Below, in pieces: positions 25,428 through 34,118 of a stretch of DNA of 56,057 bases. A program made the position numbers and the translations under genes. Numbering within the stretch: position 1 is the stretch's first letter; each line of letters starts with the position of its first letter. A model generated the notes under the pieces. The model worked only from the letters and a program-made list of their open reading frames with translations. It was not told the origin of the DNA and ran no database searches. Source of the stretch: Anaerolineales bacterium HSG25 (GTDB lineage: Bacteria; Chloroflexota; Anaerolineae; 4572-78; J111). Location: NCBI GenBank assembly GCA_030377865.1, contig JAUCGA010000030.1, forward strand, positions 1-56,057, read 5' to 3'.

Positions 25428-25492
25428 GTTGAGCTTGTCGAAACCAACGGCCTTCGACAAGTTCAGGTCACGGCTATGCTCACCATAGAATC
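25428..25492. repeat. REP-like palindrome (GAGCTTGTCGAA type), copy 1
   Basis: GGTTGAGCTTGTCGAAACC faces CCTTCGACAAGTTCAGG. Related units lie at 25933-25981 and as the core of the family B element at 41540-41650. This palindrome type is widespread in several bacterial phyla. Confidence 0.75.
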
Positions 25493-25780
25493 TATCTGTA
25501 CTTGATGATTAGCGCAAGTTTTTCGTTTCAACCGTTAACTTGTCTGATTGCCCAGCCTTAAGAGTATCGCTATAATGAGTTTTATTGATATTTGGCTATT
25601 ATTTTGACCCTTGCTTGCTTTCAATATCATTTTAGCTCGTTGTACTGTATGATACGGACTACTATAATCATGATTGATCTTTTCTAACTACTCTTTTTAA
25701 TCGTTTGCTTTTGGGCTTGGTATAGGATACTTCTGTTTTTTCTGATTGATGCAATGGTTGGTTAGCCCTGTAGTTTACTC

Positions 25781-25872
25781 CATGACCGTCAACTTAAGAG
25801 TTTGTAGTAGGCACTTTAGTGCCGTTTGAAGGCGATGAATCGCCTACTACAAACGTTAAGTTGACACTTATG
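25781..25872. mobile_element. Family F palindromic element, copy 1 (92 bp)
   Basis: CATGACCGTCAACTTAAGAG at the left faces GTTAAGTTGACACTTATG at the right. The inner stem is GTAGTAGGCACTTTAGTGCC ... GGCGATGAATCGCCTACTAC. A second 92-bp copy lies at 41435-41526 with about ten differences. Identical length and ends with unrelated flanks support a mobile unit, but no target duplication is clear. Confidence 0.75.
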
Positions 25873-25932
25873 TAGTTTAACTCTATTTGATTGATATAAA
25901 AAATATGTATCCACTCAATTTTTCGGGGAGAA

Positions 25933-25981
25933 CGTAGCCTGAGCTTGTCGAAGGCTGTTAGTTTCGACAAGCTCAACCAAC
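25933..25981. repeat. REP-like palindrome (GAGCTTGTCGAA type), copy 2
   Basis: GCCTGAGCTTGTCGAAGGC is followed by GTTTCGACAAGCTCAACC. Same family as the unit at 25428-25492, shorter loop. Confidence 0.72.
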
Positions 25982-26164
25982 GTCACCGTGCTTTTTTGAG
26001 AAGATACCAAAATATGGGTTCTTTGGTTGATTTCATGTAACTCGAAATAGTATCATCCAGATAAGTGTATCTAAATTTTAGACATGTTAGGTTTGATCTA
26101 GAATTTTTCTGGATGACTATGGTTTCAAGAAACCAAAAAATTATATCTCAAACAGGAAAATAGC

Positions 26165-28342
26165 ATGAGTGACAATGATGGTACAAAACCTCAAGACACG
26201 ATTTTAGTCGTTGATGACACATCAACGAACCTAACTCTACTCTTTAATCGATTTACTCAAGCGGGCTTTAAGGTGCTAGTCTCTCAAGATGGAGAAACCG
26301 CTTTGCGCCAAGCGGCATACGCACAACCAGATATTATTTTGCTTGATGTGATGATGCCCGGTATCGATGGATTTGAAACCTGCCGGCGCTTGAAAGAGAA
26401 CGAAGAGACGTATACCATCCCAGTTATATTTATGACTGCCTTGGCTGATATTGACAGCAAAATGGCTGGTTTTGAGGCTGGCGGGGTCGATTATGTCGCC
26501 AAACCGATTGATTTCCAAGAAATTCTGGCTCGAATTAAGACGCATCTTATGATCCGAAATCTGCAAAAAAGTTTGGAGGCTCAAAACCTACAGTTAGAGC
26601 AGGAGATTAATGAGCGGAAACAGATTGAGGCCGCGTTACGCCAAAGCGAAGAGCGGTACGCCTTAGCCGCTCGTGGGGCAAATGATGGTTTATGGGATTG
26701 GGATTTGCGAAATGACTATATCTATTTTTCACCACGTTGGAAAAATATGTTAGGTTACTCGGAGGCAGAGCTACAACCGAAGATCAGCGAGTGGTTTGAG
26801 CGAATACATTCCGATGATGCCGAGCAACTTCATCAACAAATCGAATTGCATTTAGCTGGAAAAACAGCCAATATTCAGTGTGAATATCGAATACTTCATA
26901 AAAACCAAAGCTATTATTGGATGCTTTGTCGAGGGTTGGCCGTTCGCGATTCAGAGGATAATGCCTATCGGATTGCTGGTTCTCAAACCGACATTAGTGG
27001 GCAAAAATCGGCAGAGGAAAAATTGCGTCATGATGCTCTGCACGATACTTTAACTGGCTTACCAAATCGAGCTATGCTTATGCATCACCTAGAGAACGTA
27101 ATTCAACGAGCCAAAGAAACCCCCAACTATTTGTTTGCCATGTTTTTTCTTGACCTAGATAATTTTAAGCTGATTAATGATACTTTTGGGCATCCAGTCG
27201 GAGATGAGTTGTTAGCTACAGTGTCGCATAGATTGCAGGAGTGTGTGCGCCCTAGCGATATGGTGGCTCGGCTAGGTGGTGATGAATTTGTTATCCTGTT
27301 AGACAATATTCATGACATTAGTCATGTCGCTGGGGTATCCTCTCGAATTCAGAAACGGCTGGCGGATCCAATCGAGTTGAATAACCATCAACTATTTGTG
27401 ACCGTTAGTATTGGTATTGCCACCAATCAAAAACCATATCAACAGGCCGAAGATGTGTTGCGAGATGCTGATACGGCCATGTATCAAGCTAAGGCGGCAG
27501 GGCGAGGTCAACATATAGTCTTTGACTCTGCCCAACATGTGAACCTTGTCAACCGAATTCGGTTTGAGGGTCAACTGAGACAAGCGGTAGAAAATGAAGA
27601 GTTTGTTGTTTTTTATCAGCCAATTATAAATTTAGAAACACAAGAAATAATCCGAGTTGAGGCTTTAATTCGTTGGCAACATCCAGAGCGTGGTTTACTT
27701 ACTCCAGATACCTTTTTGGGTATCGCTGAGGAGATTGAGCTAATTGCTGATATTGACCAATGGGTGTTGAAATATAGTTGTTTGCAGAGTGCGTTGTGGC
27801 ATGCACAAGGATATACACAGCTTCAAGTTGCAGTGAATATGTCGGTGGGTTTATTACAACAACCTCAATTACGGCATACAATTATCGATATTTTAGATCA
27901 AAACAAGTTGCCTGCAACTGTATTAAATTTAGAAGTTAGTGAAAATACGCTATTAAAAGATGTGGACGCTAATTTGAAATCACTGAATAATTTGGGTGAG
28001 GCGGGGATTCATATATCTATTGATGACTTTGGAGCAGGGTATTCATCATTGGTTCATCTAAAAAAATTGCCACTAAGTGGCCTGAAAATTGATCAATTGT
28101 TTGTGCAGAATATTGGTGAAAATGAAAAAGATGAGGCAATTATTATTTCAATAATTGATTTGGCGCATAGGTTAAAGCTAACCGTAATCGCAGAGGGGGT
28201 TGAAAATAAGGGACAACTTGCGTTTTTGAGAAAACATAAGTGTAATTATGTTCAAGGTTACTTAATTGGTAAGCCTATGTCAACTGAAGAGATGACAGTT
28301 TACCTAGCCCAGAAACCTTATCGTTATATGGCTGGAAAATAG
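26165..28342 (+). CDS. Response regulator with PAS, GGDEF and EAL domains (cyclic-di-GMP turnover)
   Basis: The 725-residue protein is in the order receiver (about 10-130), coiled linker, PAS/PAC (about 155-275), GGDEF (about 285-450) and EAL (about 460-715). The receiver has the acidic pair DD and phospho-acceptor in DIILLDVMMPG. The diguanylate cyclase motif RLGGDEF is intact. The phosphodiesterase keeps EALIRW, DDFGAGYSS, K in LKIDQLF and AEGVE, so both activities are possible. It should make or degrade cyclic-di-GMP in response to phosphorylation. The gene ends 19 bases inside the end of the convergent histidine kinase gene, a likely partner. Confidence 0.93.
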   Translation: MSDNDGTKPQDTILVVDDTSTNLTLLFNRFTQAGFKVLVSQDGETALRQAAYAQPDIILLDVMMPGIDGFETCRRLKENEETYTIPVIFMTALADIDSKMAGFEAGGVDYVAKPIDFQEILARIKTHLMIRNLQKSLEAQNLQLEQEINERKQIEAALRQSEERYALAARGANDGLWDWDLRNDYIYFSPRWKNMLGYSEAELQPKISEWFERIHSDDAEQLHQQIELHLAGKTANIQCEYRILHKNQSYYWMLCRGLAVRDSEDNAYRIAGSQTDISGQKSAEEKLRHDALHDTLTGLPNRAMLMHHLENVIQRAKETPNYLFAMFFLDLDNFKLINDTFGHPVGDELLATVSHRLQECVRPSDMVARLGGDEFVILLDNIHDISHVAGVSSRIQKRLADPIELNNHQLFVTVSIGIATNQKPYQQAEDVLRDADTAMYQAKAAGRGQHIVFDSAQHVNLVNRIRFEGQLRQAVENEEFVVFYQPIINLETQEIIRVEALIRWQHPERGLLTPDTFLGIAEEIELIADIDQWVLKYSCLQSALWHAQGYTQLQVAVNMSVGLLQQPQLRHTIIDILDQNKLPATVLNLEVSENTLLKDVDANLKSLNNLGEAGIHISIDDFGAGYSSLVHLKKLPLSGLKIDQLFVQNIGENEKDEAIIISIIDLAHRLKLTVIAEGVENKGQLAFLRKHKCNYVQGYLIGKPMSTEEMTVYLAQKPYRYMAGK

Positions 28343-29499
28343 ATGTTAACCGTTGTTCCTTCATTTGGTTTACTTTGGACATCAATTTCACCACCATGTT
28401 GTTTGATAATTCCATATACCTGAGCTAATCCCAAACCTGTTCCTTTACCTACTTCTTTTGTGGTAAAAAATGGCTCAAAAAGACGTAATTTGTCTTTGGG
28501 GTCAATTCCTATGCCTGTATCTATAGCTGAAAAAACGACCCAATCACCGACTGATAAATTTGGGTGGGGGGGCAATTCATCAAAAGAAAGTACCTGATGA
28601 TATAACTTAATCGATAATTGCCCGCCATGAGGCATAGCATCATAAGCATTGCTAAACAAGTTATCAAATACATCTTTCATCTGCTTCTCATCTGCTTTTA
28701 GATGGTATGAACCCGGTTTAATAGTTAATTTGATGGATACGTTGTTAGGTGTTTTTGTATATTGATTATCTGTATATCTAGTTAAGATCGATTCGAAATC
28801 AACCTTATTTTGTTGACCCAACGATTGACGACTAAAGTCTAATATCTGAGCTGTCAAGCGAGCGGCACGATGGCTCTGACGAATAATATGATTGAGGTCT
28901 TTTTTTGAGCTTGCGGATATGTCTGGTCGTACATTTAGTAGTTCGGCAAAACCTATAATTGTAGTTAGAATATTATTAAAATAATGAGATATTCCCGCGG
29001 CAAGCTGTCCCAAGGCGGCTAATCGTTCATTTTGTTGCTTAATATGTTGGACTGTTCGCTCTTCGGTAACGTCTCGAATAATAGCCACCGCGAAACTATT
29101 CGATAGTTTATCTCGTTCTGTTGTTTCGGTGTCGATTTGTCGAAGCTGAAACTCTAGGTAACGCCCTAGCCACTTATCTTGGGCCTCCATCTTTACAGGC
29201 TTACCCTCATTCAAATCTGACCAAACGTGATGCCAAAAGTTATAAAAGTAGGTTGATGAGGATTTTGCATGTAACAGTTCAAGCAAGGTCAAACCTTTTA
29301 CTTCCTCTACCTGCCCCAATCCCCAACGTTCTACGGTTCGGTTTGCTCGGAGTATCTTACCCTCTTGGTCTAAAAGGCAAATCAACTGAGGCAGTGCATC
29401 AGCCGTGACTTCCCACTCTTGCTTTGCTTGCTCAATTTGTTCTACAACTGTGTTTGAGCGATCTTGGACTGTATTGTTTGAAGAACCTATATCTGCCAT
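28324..29499 (-). CDS. PAS-domain sensor histidine kinase
   Basis: The 391-residue cytoplasmic kinase has no membrane segment. A PAS domain (about 30-150) precedes a phospho-acceptor box AAGISHYFNNILT with H172. The ATPase domain has N-box NLFSNAYDAM, G1 DTGIGI, F-box FEPFFTTK and G2 GKGTGLGLAQVYG. The residue after the histidine is Tyr173, where this subfamily normally has Asp or Glu. That residue takes part in phosphotransfer and phosphatase chemistry, so activity may be altered. The 3-prime end overlaps that of the response regulator on the other strand. Pairing with that regulator is inferred from position. Confidence 0.9.
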   Translation of the reverse strand: MADIGSSNNTVQDRSNTVVEQIEQAKQEWEVTADALPQLICLLDQEGKILRANRTVERWGLGQVEEVKGLTLLELLHAKSSSTYFYNFWHHVWSDLNEGKPVKMEAQDKWLGRYLEFQLRQIDTETTERDKLSNSFAVAIIRDVTEERTVQHIKQQNERLAALGQLAAGISHYFNNILTTIIGFAELLNVRPDISASSKKDLNHIIRQSHRAARLTAQILDFSRQSLGQQNKVDFESILTRYTDNQYTKTPNNVSIKLTIKPGSYHLKADEKQMKDVFDNLFSNAYDAMPHGGQLSIKLYHQVLSFDELPPHPNLSVGDWVVFSAIDTGIGIDPKDKLRLFEPFFTTKEVGKGTGLGLAQVYGIIKQHGGEIDVQSKPNEGTTVNIYFPAI

Positions 29500-29538
29500 C
29501 AGAGAACCAACGAATAGATTTATTTACGAGTGACGGTA

Positions 29539-30147
29539 CTACTCTTTTGTTTGTGCGTTTGAGTTTTGTTTGATTGCCGCTTCTACCAAACGGTTAGAAT
29601 ACACAGCTAAGAAAGATAGACCAAACAAAAACATGACGATGGGGGAAAAGGTTGTTAGAAGAAGAATGAGAGCGGTCAAAAAACCTAATAGTAAAACTCC
29701 TAACGGTTGTATGGCTAAAATAAGGGCGGCATTTTTTTGCGCTAATACAAAACTAGGTTCTGTTAATCTTGGATACAAAGCTAAACTAATAAATTGTATT
29801 AGTACCCAATAAATAAACACCCCAATAATCAGAATTTCTAGCCCAAAAGCCCACGTCGCTTCGATTTCAGCGTAAAAAGGAAGGCTAATGCCAAATAAAA
29901 ATATTACAACTAAATTGACTGCCCCCCAGATAAGTGCCTGTTTCCAACTTTGTTTGATATGGGTAAAAAAGTGACTTATTTTTATTGCTCTACCTTTTCC
30001 AATATCATATACGGTGGCAAATAATCCAAAAAGAGTTAGAGGTAATAGTATCATACTTATTACACATATAACATTAAAAAATACAAGGTGCAAAAGATCG
30101 TCATAGATGTCCATTGCTGACTTTTTTAAAACATTAATTAGTATCAT
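29539..30147 (-). CDS. Six-helix membrane protein, DUF624/YesL-like
   Basis: The 202-residue protein has about five or six hydrophobic helices. The N-terminal segment KKSAMDIYDDLLHLVFFNV and the loop GKGRAIKISHFFTHIKQSWKQAL resemble the DUF624 (YesL) group of unknown function. It ends 39 bases before the start of the histidine kinase gene on the same strand, so the two may be co-transcribed. No catalytic motif is visible. Confidence 0.75.
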   Translation of the reverse strand: MILINVLKKSAMDIYDDLLHLVFFNVICVISMILLPLTLFGLFATVYDIGKGRAIKISHFFTHIKQSWKQALIWGAVNLVVIFLFGISLPFYAEIEATWAFGLEILIIGVFIYWVLIQFISLALYPRLTEPSFVLAQKNAALILAIQPLGVLLLGFLTALILLLTTFSPIVMFLFGLSFLAVYSNRLVEAAIKQNSNAQTKE

Positions 30148-30290
30148 CTTGGAATATAGCTCTTTAGTTGGATTTGTAAGCGATAAACATGTTTTTTATC
30201 TGTGATTGTATTACCGTGTTGTTCTGGGAGATATTACATTTTAAAGAGTGAGATCTAAGCTTGTGGTCTACGTTTTGTGATTAAGATCGA

Positions 30291-31859
30291 TTATTGGGCT
30301 ATAGGTAGGTACGATCTATACCATTTTGGTAGATAGTCTAGTCTCAGTTCTGTTTCTGTACGCCCTACACTTTTTCCAACATCAATATATAAGGTTGTTG
30401 TATAAACATCATAACTTTCCGGATGTTCAATATTTAAGGTTAGTTGGGCCGGTAAACTACTGGAAACAATACCTTTATTTGTTGATATATTTACCCAAGA
30501 GACCTGTGGTGTTATTATCGCGGTCCATGTGACTGTTTCAGTTGTATATTTGGTTTCTACATAAGCCTGTTTTTGCATCGGAAACGAGTCATCATCATCA
30601 ATTTTCACTTGCCAATTGTGGAGTTTGATCTGCGGACGGGTTAAGTAGCTTACCGCCTGCCAAGCATTTAGCCGTCCCCAGCCAAAAAATCTATCCCAAC
30701 CCGGACTACCCAAATCGTCAGATGTTGTCTCCAAGATAACCCGAATTTGATGATGGGTCAAAGTCGGGTCAATCGACCAAACAAGAGCCGCAACCCCCGA
30801 AACATGCGGAGTAGCCATTGAGGTGCCTCTTTTATAACGATAGCTGCTATCCGGAATGGTGCTATAAATATCGGTCTTGCCTCCCCCACCGGGCGCAGTA
30901 ATATCAAGACGAGGCCCATAATTAGAGAAACTAGATAGATGGTCTTCGTCTGTAGTAGAGCCGACTGCAATCGCTTGCTCATAAGCGGCAGGACAGTTGA
31001 CACCCTGCCTATAATCATTACCCGCGGCACTGATCAATAATACGCCATTCTGATCTGCATATTCAAACGCGGCTTCGACTTCTTCCATCTCACAAGGCCA
31101 ACTCGAGTATCGCTCGCCTACACTCATGTTGATAATCTTAGCCCCATGGTCAACTGCAAAATAAACAGCCTCTGCCAAATTTGCTGAATCGCCATTTCCT
31201 GAAGTATCTAATACTTTGAGCGGCATAATTTGAGCTTGCCACGCCAGTCCAGCAATACCAATTTCATTGTTACCACTCGCCGCGGCAATGCCGGTAACAT
31301 GCGTCCCATGTTGATATTGGTCGATAGGGAGTGTGCCGGGGGCAATGTAGTTATATCCGGTTATGATTCGTCCCTCAAATTCGGGATGCTCTAAATCTAG
31401 TCCACTATCAATCACTGCGATGATGATGTTATCATTGCCAGTGGTAATATCCCATGCTTCAGGAGCATCTATATCGTAGTCATCTGAGTTATGTAATGAC
31501 CACTGCTTATCGTAATTCGCGTCGTTTGGTGTGTTTAAGGCCTGAATTTGATGATTATAGGCGACAAATTGAACCTGATCTAGGCTAGCTAAATCTTCTT
31601 GAGCTTTTTGTTCTTGACCAGCAGGTAGATAGACTCGAAGTGAGTGAGAATGTGGTAAATAGTCTGAGGCTGTGTAACCAAGTGTCTGTATCAAATGTTG
31701 TCCTACTCGCCTATTAGAATCGGTTTTTAGTTTGACAATCAATTGTCCTGATATTGACGATGTCTTTGTGGCTTGATCTGATTTTTGGGCTGTACTAGGG
31801 ACAGCAAATAATATCATCAATAATAGCCATGATAATAGATAGAATAAACGAAAAGGCAT
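30291..31859 (-). CDS. Secreted subtilisin-like serine protease (S8), copy 1
   Basis: The 522-residue protein has a signal peptide (about 1-24, ending STAQ) and a propeptide-like region (about 35-110). The subtilase domain has Asp in IIAVIDSGLDLEHP, His in QHGTHVTGIAA and Ser in RGTSMATPHVSGVAAL. A C-terminal beta-rich region of about 110 residues (from about 405) contains VSWVNISTNKG. It is likely released or cell-surface bound and degrades protein. The next gene is a paralogue with the same layout, transcribed in the same direction, so the pair arose by an old tandem duplication. Confidence 0.93.
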   Translation of the reverse strand: MPFRLFYLLSWLLLMILFAVPSTAQKSDQATKTSSISGQLIVKLKTDSNRRVGQHLIQTLGYTASDYLPHSHSLRVYLPAGQEQKAQEDLASLDQVQFVAYNHQIQALNTPNDANYDKQWSLHNSDDYDIDAPEAWDITTGNDNIIIAVIDSGLDLEHPEFEGRIITGYNYIAPGTLPIDQYQHGTHVTGIAAASGNNEIGIAGLAWQAQIMPLKVLDTSGNGDSANLAEAVYFAVDHGAKIINMSVGERYSSWPCEMEEVEAAFEYADQNGVLLISAAGNDYRQGVNCPAAYEQAIAVGSTTDEDHLSSFSNYGPRLDITAPGGGGKTDIYSTIPDSSYRYKRGTSMATPHVSGVAALVWSIDPTLTHHQIRVILETTSDDLGSPGWDRFFGWGRLNAWQAVSYLTRPQIKLHNWQVKIDDDDSFPMQKQAYVETKYTTETVTWTAIITPQVSWVNISTNKGIVSSSLPAQLTLNIEHPESYDVYTTTLYIDVGKSVGRTETELRLDYLPKWYRSYLPIAQ

Positions 31860-31908
31860 GAGTTGTTAACGTCCAAAGACATGTAGATCATATACCATTT
31901 AATGTCTT

Positions 31909-33522
31909 TTATTTATGAAGTAAAACGGGGATATAAACGAATTCTTTACATATATCCGTATAGAGTAACTCAATGTTAATCTCTTTACGGCTGGCCGCGA
32001 TATCCGCTTCAATCGTGATGGTTGTTTGGTAAGTTCCGGGACCATCATCTGGTTTAGCGAGAAGCAACGTTAATTCAGCCGATGACGAGGCTGAAACCGT
32101 GCCTGACATGGGGCTAGAACTACTCAGCCATGAAACGGTGGGTGAAATTGTAGCGGTCCAAGGTCGCACCTCTGGATTAGCAGTTTTGATTGTCAGGGTC
32201 GCTGATTCGATGTTGCCATCTGTACTGTCATCCACACAGAACGTTTGCTGAGTGAGGATAACATTTGGTTTTGCCAAATATTCCACAGCTTGACGTGCAT
32301 TAACTCGTCCCCAACCAAACTCATCATCTTGACCTGCTCGGTCTGAGCTGCTGAGGTCATCGGTGGTTGACTGGATGATTTGGCGCACCTCGGTATGGTT
32401 CAATGAGGGGGTATACGACCAAATTAAAGCCGCTAAACCAGCTACATGGGGCGCGGCCATAGAGGTGCCAGACATGTATTTATACTCACCATCCAAATAA
32501 GTGCTATATATTCGGTGTCCGGGTGCTACAACATCAAGACGCTCCCCACGATTTGAAGAGACAGCTAATTTATCCAACCTATCTGTTGACCCAACAGCAA
32601 TCGCTTCATCACGTGTAGCAGGACAATTAACTTCACCAATTTCATCTCCTACCGTCTCATTACCTGCCGCGGCAATTATCAATACTCCTTTTTGATCAGC
32701 ATATTCAAAAGCCTGTTGCATAGCAGAACTGTTACATGGATATGAAGATCCTGGTATAGCAAAACTTAGGTTGATAATCTTTACCCCAGATGTATTAGCC
32801 GCGTCCTGAATGGCTTGAGCAACCTTATTAGTATCCCCTTCTTGATCAGCATCAAGGACTTTGAGGGGCATAATTCGGCTTTCCCAACTTATTCCAGCCA
32901 TGCCGGTGTCATTATTGGTTGAGGCGGCAATGATCCCCGCAATATGGGTTCCATGCCCATTATCATCTTCAGGATCAGCATTGTCGTCGATATAGTTTTT
33001 ACCCCCCACGATTTTATGCTCCAAATCAGGATGGTCACTGTCGATTCCAGTATCTAAAACAGCAATGATGACTCGGTTACTGCCAGTGCTAACATCCCAA
33101 GCCTCAGGTGCATCAATATCATAATCGTCTGGGTTGTCTAGGCTCCATTGCCTGCCAAACTCTGGGTCGTTTGGCTCTTCTGTACCTCGGACGTAATAAT
33201 TATACTCAGCAAATTCAATATCGCCGCGGGCAAGCAGTTCGTCAATTGTTTCCGCTTCTTTTCCAAGTGGAACTGCTACGCGTAATAAATGCCATCGAAC
33301 TGAGGCTTCTAGGGTTTGCAATCCGATAGATGCTAAAGAGCGTTGCCCGGCTCGGTTTGAAACGCCTGTTTTGAATTTAACGATAATCTCGCCGGGAACA
33401 AATATGGCCTCTTCTGCTGGAGGCTGGACAGGCCAGTATCCCTGAGCTAAACTCAACGTTCCGCTCCAGACTATAAATAACAAACCAATTACTGTAATTG
33501 CTATCAATTTAGTTGCTGACAT
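31909..33522 (-). CDS. Secreted subtilisin-like serine protease (S8), copy 2
   Basis: The 537-residue paralogue of the preceding protease has a signal peptide ending SLAQG, a propeptide segment with EIIVKFKTGVS, and the catalytic triad in AVLDTGIDSDHP, GHGTHIAGIIAA and GTSMAAPHVAGLAAL. The C-terminal beta-domain contains VSWLSSSSPMSGTVSA, like BACON/immunoglobulin-type modules. The ATG at 33522 starts directly at the signal peptide; an upstream TTG would add 21 residues without signal character. It ends about 50 bases before copy 1. The two overlap in sequence throughout the catalytic domain but have clearly diverged. Confidence 0.93.
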   Translation of the reverse strand: MSATKLIAITVIGLLFIVWSGTLSLAQGYWPVQPPAEEAIFVPGEIIVKFKTGVSNRAGQRSLASIGLQTLEASVRWHLLRVAVPLGKEAETIDELLARGDIEFAEYNYYVRGTEEPNDPEFGRQWSLDNPDDYDIDAPEAWDVSTGSNRVIIAVLDTGIDSDHPDLEHKIVGGKNYIDDNADPEDDNGHGTHIAGIIAASTNNDTGMAGISWESRIMPLKVLDADQEGDTNKVAQAIQDAANTSGVKIINLSFAIPGSSYPCNSSAMQQAFEYADQKGVLIIAAAGNETVGDEIGEVNCPATRDEAIAVGSTDRLDKLAVSSNRGERLDVVAPGHRIYSTYLDGEYKYMSGTSMAAPHVAGLAALIWSYTPSLNHTEVRQIIQSTTDDLSSSDRAGQDDEFGWGRVNARQAVEYLAKPNVILTQQTFCVDDSTDGNIESATLTIKTANPEVRPWTATISPTVSWLSSSSPMSGTVSASSSAELTLLLAKPDDGPGTYQTTITIEADIAASRKEINIELLYTDICKEFVYIPVLLHK

Positions 33523-33644
33523 TATATACCTGCCAAGGTTATGGTGATAAAAGATTTTTTGTAGCGTGTGGTTAAATTTTAGCATAGTTCTATAAACTAA
33601 TACAAATCCCTCAAAAATTAGTGGGAAATAAGCTGATACTCATA

Positions 33645-33673
33645 TTGACAAAATTATTACAATAGTCTATAAT
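33645..33673 (+). promoter_or_regulatory. Consensus sigma-70 promoter of the FmdB gene
   Basis: A perfect TTGACA at 33645-33650 and a perfect TATAAT at 33668-33673 are spaced by 17 bases. Transcription would begin at about 33680, inside the palindromic operator that follows. Confidence 0.9.
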
Positions 33674-33677
33674 AACT

Positions 33678-33700
33678 TATATACCCCTAGGGGGTATATA
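33678..33700. promoter_or_regulatory. Palindromic operator over the transcription start (CsoR/CstR-like)
   Basis: Ten-base arms TATATACCCC and GGGGTATATA are perfect complements across the spacer TAG. The TACCCC...GGGGTA form resembles operators of the CsoR/RcnR/CstR family, which sense copper, nickel or sulfane sulfur. Its position over the start site implies repression. No such repressor gene is in the window. Confidence 0.75.
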
Positions 33701-33724
33701 AGACTTTACAAGGAGGTTATTTTT

Positions 33725-33934
33725 GTGCCTATTTATGAGTATGATTGTTTAGATTGTGGTGAGCGATATGAAAAACTCATTCGTACCATGAAAGCTAAGG
33801 TGATTGTGAATTGCCCGATTTGTGGTAGTCAGCATGCACGCAAGGCTATTTCTCTGTTTGGCTCCAGGAGTACTCAGAGCAATAGTAATGTAGGACAGGT
33901 GAGCGACACCTCAGGGTGTACCCCGGTGGGTTGA
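33725..33934 (+). CDS. FmdB-family zinc-ribbon protein
   Basis: The 69-residue product has the FmdB putative regulatory fold MPIYEYDCLDCGERYE, with C8/C11 and C30/C33 forming one zinc site, and a flexible Ser-rich tail. The family was named for a regulator next to formamidase, but its true role is unsettled. The start is GTG at 33725, placed eight bases after AAGGAGG. Its promoter is unusually perfect and carries a palindromic operator, so expression is probably strongly inducible. It is convergent with rpoB, with a shared terminator between them. Confidence 0.88.
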   Translation: MPIYEYDCLDCGERYEKLIRTMKAKVIVNCPICGSQHARKAISLFGSRSTQSNSNVGQVSDTSGCTPVG

Positions 33935-34056
33935 AACCCTTTTCGCAAGTGAGCCGTGTGCTCAATACCTAAACAGTACAGTTTTTTGTCATAGTTATCA
34001 TTTGAGAGCTTTGCTCTCATAAGTTTTAACATGATAAGAACTGGTATTTCACCTAA

Positions 34057-34103
34057 AAACAAAAACACCCCAGTGTAAAAATTGTGGGGTGTTTTTGTTT
34101 TTG
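34057..34103. terminator. Bidirectional terminator between fmdB and rpoB
   Basis: AAAAACACCCCA and TGGGGTGTTTTT form a strong stem with A-runs on one side and T-runs on the other, so it works for both strands. The rpoB stop lies 16 bases away. Confidence 0.9.
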
Positions 34104-34118
34104 TTACTAATGGAACTT

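Larger units (their letters stand above)
25368..26164. other. Long gene-free stretch between the divergent EEP and GGDEF-EAL genes
   Basis: About 800 bases hold two REP-like palindromes (25428-25492 and 25933-25981) and a family F element (25781-25872). The remainder is AT-rich without an open frame of convincing composition. Promoters for both divergent genes must lie here, but no hexamer pair stands out. Confidence 0.6.

Noticed and set aside
25781..25872. A CRISPR-like reading of the repeated palindromes
   Set aside because: The repeats are dispersed and each copy is palindromic with family ends. There is no regular repeat-spacer array anywhere in the window.
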